Shown here in pieces: positions 12,601 to 19,211 of a DNA stretch of 64,000 nt. This DNA is from Phycisphaerae bacterium. GTDB taxonomy: Bacteria > Planctomycetota > Phycisphaerae > Phycisphaerales > Phycisphaeraceae. How positions within the stretch are numbered: position 1 is the first letter of the stretch; each line of letters starts with the position of its first letter. A model generated the notes under the pieces. That model was given only the letters and a program-made list of their open reading frames with translations. It searched no databases and was not told the origin of the DNA. The DNA lies in contig JAUHYI010000002.1 in the NCBI GenBank assembly GCA_030426385.1, positions 1 to 64,000 on the forward strand. Reading direction: 5' to 3'. The position numbers were made by a program, and so were the translations under genes.

Positions 12601-15224
12601 TCCCCCGGCGAAGCTGCGGGATCGTGCTCATAATTAGCTCGGTACTGATCATCACCGGCGGTGCCGTAAAATTCAACGAGATCGTAGTCCGTATTTGCTG
12701 CGTCGGTATTAACGTGGACCGGCCCATAGCCACTGGCATAGCGCAACAAGTTGTCTGTTGGATAGAAGCTCGGCGTGAATATTTGGGTAAAGATATTGCT
12801 AACATTCGCTGCCACCGAATCATTCAATTCCGTATCGTAAAAAATAGCCAGATCGTTACCAAGGCCACTGGTGCGATACGTATTGACTTGTTCGAAATCA
12901 ATAGCTTGCCGGATTCGCCCCAGATTATCGACTATCTGAGCGACCTGATCTTCTTGTTCAGGATGACTGGCCCAAGATGTAAAAGTGTCATGATTGGGCG
13001 TATCGTAAAACTCGGCCAGATCATGCCCCGTCGTATCACCATAAGCTTCAACGAATTCAAACCCACTTGTATATCGTTCGGCCGTGTGGCTACCATCCCA
13101 AGGCATATTTATTTTACTAAATGCTTCAAACGAATAGAAATGGTCATTGAACTCGGACGAAAAAAGATCAGCAAAATCGTTGGAACCCCCTTGCGAACCG
13201 TACACATCAACCTTATCAAAATGATGTGCATTAACCGAATAGTCCTGCGGCTGCGTATCGACAGGCGACAGCTCCGTGTTGAGCAAGCGATGAATGACGT
13301 GATCGTCACCAGCGGTGTCGTGTAGTTTTGCAAAACTACCGTTGTCGACCAAGCCGGTGCCTGATGCTGTTGCCCAAACATCGAAATGCTCAGTATTGCT
13401 CAGCGTAACGCCGAAAAGGTGATTGCGATGACCACCACTAAAGGTCGATGCACCTCCACTGCTATGAGTCGGATGCAAAAACGTAAAATCGACAGCCGTG
13501 CTTCCGGCAAGCTCCGGGCTTCCATACAGCAGCGCTGTATCTGAACCGCCTCGCCCGTTGAACTCCACGGTGGCCATCAAGTTCTTAGAAATCCGATCGG
13601 TGTTACCGTTCAGCGTCACATCGTACTCGTCCTGTCCGAGTACCGGTGAAAACTCGAGTTGATCATCACCTGTGGTTCCGGTGAGTTCGAGTATTCCTGA
13701 ATTGAGATTTTGTGTTGCCGTACCGGCGACCGTAAATTCGTAAAGCGTTTCTATTGACGCGTTATCGATATCAATTTCGATAACTGCCGAACGTGTGCCC
13801 GCCGCTGTCGGATCAAAACGTATAACCAGATCGGCTTCTGCGCCTGCTGACAGTGTGGTGTTAGCAGGACTACTGATCACTTCAAAGTCTGTCACATGGC
13901 CAGCACTGATCGTGATTCCTTGTATATCAAGATTAACGTCCCCGGTATTTCTTATTTTGAATGCGTGATCAATCGAATCAAGATAGACATAACGGTCTTC
14001 GAATATCGTACCGTCGATGTAATCGGGCACGTCGTCACCATCACCAATCGAAACCTCTCGACCATAGACTTCAATCTCACCGCCACCGCCTACCGTCAAA
14101 GCGGCAAACGGAAACATCGGAATTCCGTCAGCAGCAAGTGCAGGTTCTGATATTGAACTGTTTTCAGATGTCAAGAAACCAGGAGATTGAGATACCAAAC
14201 CAATCGGCTCGATTGTGTCTGTGTAAATTTTATCCGCGTCGAACTCTTTGAAAAGCGGACGTTCTTTCAGATCGGCTGACGCCGCTTTGGGTTGATTGAA
14301 TAAATCGGGCGCGAACGCGCCATCGAGAACTTGGTCTTGCTTGTTATTTCTAGCTTGATCTCGTTCGGCATCATCCCACTGCTCGGATTGCAGACGATTT
14401 TTACCGCCGCCACCGACAACACTGTTTTTGCCCGCTTGGCCGTAAAGCCCATCATCACCGTCACCACCTATTAATTTGTCATTGCCCACGCCTCCGAATA
14501 ACAGATCGTCACCAAGCCCGCCGTCCAGTTCATCCGCACCTGCGCGGCCATCCAGAAGATCGTTGCCATTCCCACCACTTATTATATCTTTGCCTGCGCC
14601 ACCCCATATTCGGTCGTCGCCTGCTCCACCGAATATCGTGGTGCTAACGGCTTGCTGCCTACCTTTTTGTGTCGTCTCAACAGTGATCTGATCATCACCG
14701 TCCCCACCATCGATCACGATACGCTTTACGCCTTTGAATGCCTGCGTGCTGACATTTTGAATGCCAAAATCTACACCAATCTGACTACGACTAACAATAA
14801 ATTCGTCTCGCTCAGCAAGCTGTGTAACGACAATATGATCATCGCCTGACGTACCCTCCACATAAAGCGTCCCCTTATTCAACCCTGTGGAAGACAACAA
14901 AACCCTAGGTTCCATCGGCTCAAGGCTTGGCATGATCACATCCTGCCTACCACGCGAGGAAGCCTTAAATCCTTGGACGAGTTGAGATCGATACACCAGC
15001 CATGACCGCAATCTTCGGTCCGTTGCCTCAGCCGCATATCGCGAACGCAACAACCGATCACGCCACATCACATAGTGACGCAATCGACTCATCTTTGTCT
15101 GTCTTCGCCTCTCATTGTTTCCCCCACCAAAAGAACTCCTGGCATCACCCGAGAAATTACCCTCAGAAGAATTACCCATAGCGCGCAGCAATCGCGCTAA
15201 ACGACGATAACGTCGATTCCACAT
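621..15224 (-). CDS. giant Rhs/YD-repeat polymorphic toxin with LEPRVLLS-type N-terminus
   Basis: 4867 residues. Approximate order: basic N-terminus; LEPMEPRVLLSS at 101-112, a planctomycete secretion/surface-associated motif; RTX-like Gly/Asp nonapeptide repeats 173-277; an ASH/HYDIN-like Ig fold 412-508; a PKD-like domain 960-1058; a leucine-rich-repeat-like stretch 1175-1325; a transglutaminase-like domain 1340-1475 in which the position of the catalytic Cys is not Cys (GNDWDTASLL) although a later HTWLEL is kept; DUF6531-like start of the Rhs shell near 1950; PA14 2075-2195; many YD repeats 2210-4460; LamG-like domains near 2775-2985 and 4120-4345 plus another beta-sandwich near 3655-3830; Rhs core (YDATVGRFLSEDP...LIDPSG) near 4355-4495; a Gly-rich hydrophobic segment; then a variable tip of about 110-150 residues rich in His, Asp and Lys. 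By family knowledge the shell encases and delivers a C-terminal toxin. The toxin activity is not identified; a small nuclease is a guess. The ATG at 15224 is the first start in the open frame; 15092 (MSRLRHY) is an alternative. Confidence 0.9.
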   Translation of the reverse strand: MWNRRYRRLARLLRAMGNSSEGNFSGDARSSFGGGNNERRRQTKMSRLRHYVMWRDRLLRSRYAAEATDRRLRSWLVYRSQLVQGFKASSRGRQDVIMPSLEPMEPRVLLSSTGLNKGTLYVEGTSGDDHIVVTQLAERDEFIVSRSQIGVDFGIQNVSTQAFKGVKRIVIDGGDGDDQITVETTQKGRQQAVSTTIFGGAGDDRIWGGAGKDIISGGNGNDLLDGRAGADELDGGLGDDLLFGGVGNDKLIGGDGDDGLYGQAGKNSVVGGGGKNRLQSEQWDDAERDQARNNKQDQVLDGAFAPDLFNQPKAASADLKERPLFKEFDADKIYTDTIEPIGLVSQSPGFLTSENSSISEPALAADGIPMFPFAALTVGGGGEIEVYGREVSIGDGDDVPDYIDGTIFEDRYVYLDSIDHAFKIRNTGDVNLDIQGITISAGHVTDFEVISSPANTTLSAGAEADLVIRFDPTAAGTRSAVIEIDIDNASIETLYEFTVAGTATQNLNSGILELTGTTGDDQLEFSPVLGQDEYDVTLNGNTDRISKNLMATVEFNGRGGSDTALLYGSPELAGSTAVDFTFLHPTHSSGGASTFSGGHRNHLFGVTLSNTEHFDVWATASGTGLVDNGSFAKLHDTAGDDHVIHRLLNTELSPVDTQPQDYSVNAHHFDKVDVYGSQGGSNDFADLFSSEFNDHFYSFEAFSKINMPWDGSHTAERYTSGFEFVEAYGDTTGHDLAEFYDTPNHDTFTSWASHPEQEDQVAQIVDNLGRIRQAIDFEQVNTYRTSGLGNDLAIFYDTELNDSVAANVSNIFTQIFTPSFYPTDNLLRYASGYGPVHVNTDAANTDYDLVEFYGTAGDDQYRANYEHDPAASPGDLVTDLITNVGLKHVQTRNFEQANFYFDNGTSGGVGGNDTGTIYDLPASDSALTVNTSNATFTADGNVVYVSGQDTLGVVIDDGSYAKTVSTSPAYTLTEYGSTVTGSSTVRVGEVYTLSLSALNATLSGWTIDWGDGTIEALSSGAVSATHTFHTGGSVAIDIGVTADTVEWGEIKGTVGVDVVGTPRLEDQIFWVDQNTVAGGSGLVIGQLELDGVDLTDSGITFATFSGHDDGIYHVDNNGAIKIDPSETATWVETHTQVDFDVVITDNRTATTYENIASVRVNIVPNVAIPDADVRQAIRQAAGLLPEQGLLPTDVSGLTTLAILEDTDGTHDLTGIQTATNLASLQILSTDLTQTPSIQGVATFANVTDLAIQGAGLTTAMVDSWLATNFPAVQKLDLRYNQITNLPTSIAGISSLEDIYLHGNADLDPAQGHLDSLAGKFINLDLPSNNPDAATNAADLADRLYNLPLRGYEWVRNNIKYAPYPGAMRGAQATLDTREGNDWDTASLLREVLIQSGITAGDIKYINDVVDVAPSYFINYFGATTLSGADKIADAAGLLATVLGNGNVRFLHTWLELNHGATFYNLDASWKLRELPAERIARQDWIDPSDDTYFYQDTYLSTVRQETTTEYFEQQARAYLAANHPEVSLSEIVYDGPIIQRSVTELPVSYDYTVVTPDTPVTKTEGIPADQHHLVTIQVTTTAMTPVELLSHTVNMADVALSRITIAPQNISGDIYPTLYIDGEAVAQANAAVADNDGVRVVLIHDEPGAGTARTFDFTRSEDDVINVALNANQFSERYVETLRGIVNGQMHLVHSNAGAVTNAEHFFGTLMQLASATYWLDANIHERRVAELTGSREVFQGVESGLTTSGQDLLPANMTIQYPYLPESMGIDLPNALAKTVNLNGSAIPSERFEWIGLGSSHLEAAVWEELANVEGVSTVKLLQLAGDHPSISLVTLLPTDKDNLDTLIPGIQSGIRSYIKSQFELTTDKKYTKVIIPTHESSIGNDPSRPDLYWEGTGYIAKRANGGIGYIIHGGQNGGLDPAHGGHVSVSDEIIVNEPTNSAAQLSLGDPINVVNGTVTHDETDFVIPNLGVPLEFSRRYSSINAGPDATDWSQRGMGEGWSFSYSDRIRTSDNTSDLAGSVVWFTDTGDRLDFKYVEPTNSVVKELWVGIPGDKTSDIPVQDPAYLSSPITGLEISTSGDNYGERVRGYITAPTSGDYTFYISGDDYVDLWLSSSADPSDSEKIAYVPGSTPYADFGVYPDSQESDQITLEAGQRYYFEILHKEQDDLEHVVVRWTKPGTSTVDVIPQAVLSQYVGDRLLPPSGTNLANPQGLTGKMEKLVDDSYRWTDFEGNVVQFESIAAGGKITSKVDRYGNGVIINYDSVNPEHISTVQDAQNSSRSLSFTYTDDKISSVTDTSGRTWSYIYIGDYLAKVTPPSEGNVQAGSSHYSYYPDEALAGLLQHATDAEGRATKYEYYLNRRGFRVTSPAGDHHSVSFNYHRNTVSFIEERGLASEYYLNNQGNVAAVLENDRSLTQAEWEAGLRTATIDEFGQRTVFNYDDKGLLISTTDATESNTLYSYQSFDSDSYFLLTSVIDQGDPTIIPGDDRQVILNTYDSSGRLLTTTDVLGNVTAHEYTGSDGARGLVTKTTLPKGVATTGVANDYQTAYVYDADTGLLLSQTSSVDSATSDTITTQTIYDDPDGNASLSDTRGHVIATIDPNGNTTTFEYDLLGRLLSQTLPDPDGDVASGGGSLNSPKTFYAYDHLGRSIETRQGTVGSQSRTTSTEYDLMGRPVRVTNPDGTYRTSVYDDAGNLVSQTDELGHVTRTVYDERQRAIETILADGATVFNEYDGAGRIIAVTDARGNRSRFQYDVLGRKIADYLPLPVPDLVAQYEFENNLLDGMLDDGSHDGVFMGGTASYVTGHVGQGISLDDTTSYDRVSLPHTLLDGINDVTFSTWFRTTKTEAQALVSAANSTNDNEFMIYAADATTIGFFTGEKQQGQSAIKVEWGSLPSFVDGEWHHIVMVRDGTSDEAILYLDGVSYGVRSTEINALTVESNGLVLGEEQDEVGGGFDANSAFLGDLDGVLFYHDVLDASEVEKIYEGSLPDNVTYYTYDYFFDDLVHIADARGNATILEYDKLHRLTEETIPDPDGDGPLGDLDVLYSYDAHGNLATVTDARGHVTSHDYDELDRRISSTEEDPDQIVSGPMGDLVTKFIYDDNSNLRYMVNPLGATSSDVEYTAEYIYDNLNRKISDILPDPDDNMGDNRPLTQYIYNNSGDMVEVVDARGYSTLTGYDMQGRVNYVADALGYSSETRYDLAGNVLSQVDPLGNVIVSQYDERNRRIQEVLPDADGRDGDNAPLTTWAYDKSGNVIAVAQLVPLAAASFYTTKFEYDELNRVTALIDADGYRAETVYDALGNVMAEIDELGRVWSYTYDSRNLLITETDPLNQTTYYGYDANRNLKYVTDPRGDDLTNLSNSDWRDYTSWFYYDGLNREVVSYNALATMDGAGIPTYETIPADHNATNWTHYDELGRAIEFVDELGRSTTTIYDNLGRAITVNSPDPDGVGSQLAPRVDYVYDAMGNVLEMTEWLDSTETRTSWTFYDELGRPTVETGALGVAAFNGDYEDAASLPYALTYTAVTGFDALGRVASVRDPLQQVTSFDYDVLGQLIRETDPLGAQTYFDYDVLGNTIQITDRNGLITTFEYDRQNQLVAEKWFGIGADTEVETPIRQTSLNYDAAGQLIASQDLEARYVYAYDDASRLISKQFAPGQWSDNFNKSIEPLTGSWAIDDIGRIIALPGTTSSMAKVASASSMPSSFDFEVVARTLPPLDSGDNRNAVLVFDYQDSNNYKFVSMGDGSDKFTISKRVGGTATHLAENDQAVATDTDYTLKLQVRGTEAKLWVNGTSILTYDFGEALNDSAVMLESRDSYTAFSDIVVREVDVNGALIKTIPMFLPSMDNPFIEFDYTYDVAGNLIQIVDTVDGDTSTTYYTPDEIGRVEKIEQLGSSTTPRTVTFDYNWDSSLNEVVRKDSSLTNAVRTNWIYDGTGRLSVLEHDHGPSLANSLTYTQNFDRGNRIQAISLPSGKTVSYTLDASDQLTGADHSDVTLDDESYVYDENGNRITDDSVTQQIDDNNHLLNDGTYTYEYDVEGNRTKRITISSGAERRYVWDHANRLVEITDHASSSADSSRTLFYHYDYMGNLIAQAVDSNGDAVGGIDQAEYHVYDGGQRYATFDLLQLAADLRMDGDLFDSVTADGAQNGSYLVDDGTLTDNFIAGTPTYASGYSGQSLSLGRTSNFDHVVLPETLVDGLDDVTFTARLKTSWAYGQTLISGANATNANSYLIYINNSTTVQLFPGLSNGDTPLEWTIPSLADGQWHHFALVRDGTNNQATVYVDGVSYGTQSTTLYTISVDSGGLILGEDQDSVGGSFSTSQAFSGQLDDVRLYPSALASRDIATLINGIEPTTRYMYGPQTDMLLAVEDRTTPGGALRWTLADHQGSIREVTSIAGTVIEHRVFDSFGNLTQATDGSSNPITADDLLTAVTFTGQFYDADAELLQYRARWYDATVGRFLSEDPAGFVDGTNLSAYVNNSPVMLIDPSGLSSQNVVFGDHNNGSGLGTSHGGHSTGKSNPAPKYENVYRSTPSQLATSITSPTSSGGYSAFDFLFDTNTSGFATSPLPGSTRSEARTQTWVENAGAIWGSAQAGAGQSPAGQFLSGVGEYSVEVAIGLGEVVAPTPIDYAVPTSGIGTAGRLVGRALGGVVSFGEIVVGGGIVGGSGILEVASAGTASPVALPALAGGTALAAHGVSGLYNAGNLEPLNYNFSKSNSGKTTATGSTQSSRHSGGNRGSTNASGTTATGSTQAARHGSNTGSYRSSGKSNLRNLGLDKVDVGNTSFNTGRKKLENNGFKRVFKNNQTGRVTFEHPQTKAKVHYDPNDINPYTGKKSPSWHIEDRGGNRFNQTGRPVNRDDPSAHIPAKN

Positions 15225-16170
15225 ATCAATGTGTCCTAACTACAAAATAATAGACAGCCCGACCGGAACCCCAATTGCAACATGGAAATTACAGATCCCG
15301 AAATACTCAAGCCCCAGAAAACACAACCCTGATCGACAGAAAACAATACGCCCAGGCACAACCCAAACGCCCCGCGACCAATACAACGCTACTTGTAACC
15401 CATCGACCAACCTCGCGCCAAGGCATGAACAATGTTTATCTATAAAATTTTTGACACATGAATACAGCTATCAAATTCGCAGTCGCTTTAATTGCCGTCA
15501 TCCCATAGGCTTACCCGCCATACCCTCACAACATTTACTTGTAAAAAATATTTTCCACATCACGTCATATCAATGCCTTGTGGATAACCGAGCAAGCAAA
15601 ATGCGCAAAGAAATATAACAAATCACGACTATCTGCTCTCAAGCGATCGAGCTTGCATCACGCGCAATACCCAGCCAAGTACAAATTCAACCCAAGCACG
15701 TTCGCAAACGATTCATGTGTATACCAGCTGACAGCGCCATGACCTGTCACTTGTTGCTTTGCAGAAAAAACACTGATGAATGAAATGCATGACCAGATAA
15801 TGCGTAGATTTCAACCGAACAAGCAATGCGGAGGAATATCTACAATAAATGCCCGCGTGAATAACCACAAATAAATGCCACATTTTCCGTAACCCGTGAA
15901 ACTATTTTGGCCGATTTTAGAAATACCGTGGCGCATGAGTATGACAACCTATCACTCCGTAGAGTGTGACCTGCTAATGTTTCATGATATTACGAGAAAA
16001 CCCACGAACCAGAATCGGTTGGATACGATGACTTTCGTACCAAACACAAACAAATAGAACCGTCTCATGCCCATGTCTTTCCTTCTCGGATTTAAATGCC
16101 TAACTGGCTTAGCGCAGCGGCAATTGCAGATCATACGTTATACGGATTACGATAAATACTCGCGTGTAGT

Positions 16171-16243
16171 TTTTTATTAGCTCCCGGTGAATACCGGGAG
16201 TTTGTGTGAAGGGGAAATTGAGGCCGCGCGAGTTTTTAATGGG
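16171..16243 (+). repeat. dispersed 73-nt hairpin repeat, copy 1
   Basis: Starts with a hairpin (CTCCCGG, 6-nt loop, CCGGGAG) and ends in a TTTTTAATGGG tail. It matches the reverse complement of 37541-37611 with roughly ten mismatches or small gaps. No coding function is apparent. Confidence 0.75.
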
Positions 16244-16941
16244 ATGGGTATTTGCGCGTGTGTGAGCAACACCTCTGAAGGCATATCCACAAGTTTAAAA
16301 AGCATCTGGCCACCGCGCAGCCAAGATTCGATCCAAACCATCAACAGCGAACCGGTGGTCAACGACCGATCGGCATGATGTTCAAACACACGTTCAAAAA
16401 AACGCGTGACTGCGACGATTAGGATTCACGGCGTAGCCCATGCCAACATTCGGCGAGACGCGGTCCGCCCAGCCCTGGCCATACCGATTGGCTCTGGCAC
16501 CGACACTTTCCTTGGGATTCGCCCGTTTATCTCCCAATGATTTGCGATGCATTAAGACTTCGCCAGGAGCAATCATCACCGCGCTGTCGGCCGATTCCAC
16601 CAGACGCTCCTCACTTGAGATCATCACGGCAGCGGCAACTCATCACTGGCAGCTGCCTAGCCATGGATCGAGCAACAAAAACGACACCATGTAAGCCCAA
16701 CCATCTATCCCGCAAAGCTTCTCGAGTACGCCGACCGATCGCGGCTGTCCCAATTCATCACGCGTGCCTGTTTCTGCGACCGCGATCAGAACGCCGCCCC
16801 CTTCTCGAGACCAAGCCAGACACACTCGATGCACAACCGCAAAACTCGATAGGGATGTACCACAACCCATGGCGTGACAGTTCCACCAGACAGCCATTTC
16901 ATCGAGTGCCGAAAAATATCCAGCCATTAAAAACTCGCGCG
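16225..16941. repeat. 18-bp perfect inverted repeat enclosing about 680 bp
   Basis: CGCGCGAGTTTTTAATGG at 16225-16242 is repeated as its exact reverse complement at 16924-16941. The left arm coincides with the tail of the 73-nt dispersed repeat. The enclosed DNA has only broken frames. It may be a decayed mobile segment or two repeat copies in opposite orientation; no target duplication was established. Confidence 0.55.
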
Positions 16942-17140
16942 TTAGCCGTCGCCTTTATGGCGGCGCGATGGCCCAGCTTTGACGCACGTTTCGCGCCACA
17001 GCAAAGGCGGCGGCTAACTATAAAATCAAAATCACGCGCGCATATTTTGCAGGATTGGTATTAGCCATAGGCAGTTTTTTTCGAGCAGGTGTTCGTGCTG
17101 GTTCGCCAACTGATGCGCCAACTGATTCACGTAAAGCTTC

Positions 17141-18610
17141 TCAGGAGGGCTCGAGGTAAGACGAACTGATCACGCGCCCCTGCTCATCAATCAGATTAAA
17201 AAAGCAAGCGGTCGTGCCCTGCGGAATATCAGCCGATGCTTCGAAGTGGCCTTCGCTGTTTTTTGAGGCGCAGTCTGCATGATTGCCAGCATGGTTGATT
17301 GCGTCGTTGCTTGTGTGGTTGCCTGTTTGATTACCAGTTTGATTACCTGCGTCGTTAATCACGTCATGATTTGAAACGTGACTTGACGGCTTGATACCAC
17401 GAACGGTCATCCATACCCGCTCTGGCCACATGTCGTCGTCGAGGGTGTAATTCAATTCGACCGCCACGATGCGCGCCACCGCGCCATGGCTATAGCGAAC
17501 CCATGCACAGTGGCCACCCTCATCGATACCGACCGCAACGACCTGGGCAAGATCCGCTCGACCACGATGACAAGCATCTGCAAAATCAAACGACTCGGCC
17601 AGCTCCCAGGCGCATGCCTCACTGTGTTTGAGGCCCACACGAACACTCAGTTGCGCCGGGCCTGAAACACTCTGGAATGACCGACGTAACGCAGGCAACC
17701 AGTAGGCAAAATCATTGGTTCCCGTCAGCCATAGGAACGGCATGTGCACACGATCCAACACGCGCACTGGGTCCCACAACTCAAGCCATCGGCAACGATC
17801 AACCTCATGCATCGCCGCCAATTCTTCGCGCGCCCATGCACTGTGCGTGCCAAGATGCCCACAGCCATACACGCTGATTGCCAAGGCAAATCGTGGATCG
17901 AGAGCCGCGGCCCAACATGTGAGAAAGCCACCCCAGGAGAGCCCGTGCACGCCAACGCGTGCCGAGTCTATCCCAGGCATGTGACGCAACAGCGAGTGCG
18001 CACGGATCACCGAAGCCACAGCGTGGTAGACCCATTGCTCGCACGGCGGCGCGTTGATGTGTTCGAAATAACCCGGCGATGGCCCGCTGTGTTCATGACG
18101 CATCCAGGGATGTCGCCCTTTCGTATCCAGCGGTGCCTGCTCGTCGATCACAGGCAAGTGACCATCGTGATCAATCGCAAGCACCGCGTAACCGCGCTCG
18201 ACCCAATGACGAACCCAGGTGGCGCTGGCCGTGCAACCGCCACCATGAACCAGCACCATCGCGGGTAGCGCCGGCAGCGTGCTAACATCATCACGAACAT
18301 CGCCGCATGCATGTGCATGTGCGCCAGCATCAGCACGACCATTCCCTTGCGGAGGCCTGCCATACCATGCGAACACCCGTGTCGATCGGCCCGCCGTCGG
18401 CTCACCCTCGAACATGATCGGGCGAATCCCCTGCGCTTGTAATTCGTCGAGCGACGCAGCGCCGAATGCCGACACGAACGCATCAGGCACATCGAACATC
18501 GCAGGCGGTTCGAACAAACGCCCTATCGGCCATACCTGACGATCCTGTGCGCCGGACATTGTGTCGGGCCATGCGTCGGCCGCTTCGGATGGCGTTTGTC
18601 GTTTGGTCAT
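17141..18610 (-). CDS. alpha/beta-hydrolase, acetyl-xylan-esterase/dienelactone-hydrolase type
   Basis: 489 residues, probably cytoplasmic: no signal peptide is seen. The core shows an oxyanion-hole HGGG at about 122-125, the nucleophile elbow GLSWGG with Ser near 225, a candidate acid Asp in LTGTNDFAYW near 300, and a candidate His in VGLKHSEA near 329. This matches esterases and peptidase-like hydrolases acting on small ester or acyl substrates; the substrate is unknown. Oddities are a His/Ala/Gly-rich loop near residues 90-110 and an Asn-rich, near-tandem stretch (units like GNQTGNHTSND) near 410-450, encoded by roughly 12-nt repeats, before a short C-terminal beta segment. It stands alone, with gene-poor DNA on both sides. 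The start (MTKRQTP) is the only Met near the N-terminus. Confidence 0.75.
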   Translation of the reverse strand: MTKRQTPSEAADAWPDTMSGAQDRQVWPIGRLFEPPAMFDVPDAFVSAFGAASLDELQAQGIRPIMFEGEPTAGRSTRVFAWYGRPPQGNGRADAGAHAHACGDVRDDVSTLPALPAMVLVHGGGCTASATWVRHWVERGYAVLAIDHDGHLPVIDEQAPLDTKGRHPWMRHEHSGPSPGYFEHINAPPCEQWVYHAVASVIRAHSLLRHMPGIDSARVGVHGLSWGGFLTCWAAALDPRFALAISVYGCGHLGTHSAWAREELAAMHEVDRCRWLELWDPVRVLDRVHMPFLWLTGTNDFAYWLPALRRSFQSVSGPAQLSVRVGLKHSEACAWELAESFDFADACHRGRADLAQVVAVGIDEGGHCAWVRYSHGAVARIVAVELNYTLDDDMWPERVWMTVRGIKPSSHVSNHDVINDAGNQTGNQTGNHTSNDAINHAGNHADCASKNSEGHFEASADIPQGTTACFFNLIDEQGRVISSSYLEPS

Positions 18611-19211
18611 GGCACTTTCGCGCAGGCTGTTTAACAGGCTCGGTCGCCGGTGAGCCGGGCCAGTTACGCCAGCCCTGTCAGAATCTCAAAAGATGAGCAC
18701 ACGGCATCAACTAGTCATATTTTATGATGGTAACAGGCATATCAGGCGATCGTCAACAACTTTGGCAAAGACACTTGCAAGCCTGGCTTCCCTGCCGCTC
18801 TATAGTCCGCATGAGGTCGATACCGACTTATCACGCGTATCCCAATATGACTGGAAACAGCACAAACCATAGCACGCAATGGCTCGATATCTGGAAATAA
18901 TCCCGCATTAAAACCGGCAATTATGACAAATCACAGCGGATTGCCGTAAAATACATTACAAGCCAACAATCCGCCTCGGACACGGTGCCTGGCAACGGTC
19001 CAAATCACTCAAACAGCATCACGCCTCGCATCCCAGAATTTGAATTTAGAAATATATCTCGACCATTTAAATATCACTAGATGAGTGCGTGGTATTGTGC
19101 CAAGCCTTAACCTGTTGGCTCAAGACCAGCCCAGCATAGATCGTCGCGCCATGCATCATTTCCATGCCAATGAAGCATGTGAACACCAAGACACAAACGT
19201 ATTGCTAATGC
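18611..19211. other. 600-bp divergent intergenic region
   Basis: Separates the leftward hydrolase from the rightward GntR-type regulator, so it should carry both promoters. No clear promoter hexamers, operator palindromes or repeats could be assigned by eye. Confidence 0.5.

Larger units (their letters stand above)
15225..17140. other. 1.9-kb gene-poor region
   Basis: No convincing gene. Open frames on both strands are short, lack ribosome binding sites and show no recognisable domain. The left part (15225-16140) is AT-rich upstream sequence of the Rhs gene and probably carries its promoter, though no clear -35/-10 pair was chosen. The right part contains a dispersed 73-nt repeat and a perfect 18-bp inverted repeat, listed separately. 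Between the arms of that repeat the minus strand has broken frames (16394-16627 and 16643-16927 in one frame, separated by two adjacent stops) that could be the remains of a gene. Confidence 0.6.

Noticed and set aside
12624-13325. 233-codon plus-strand frame inside the Rhs gene
   Set aside because: It lies wholly within the Rhs gene and has no domain or start signal.
15229-15618. 129-codon plus-strand frame upstream of the Rhs gene
   Set aside because: No Shine-Dalgarno, irregular composition, no recognisable motif; probably Rhs promoter DNA.
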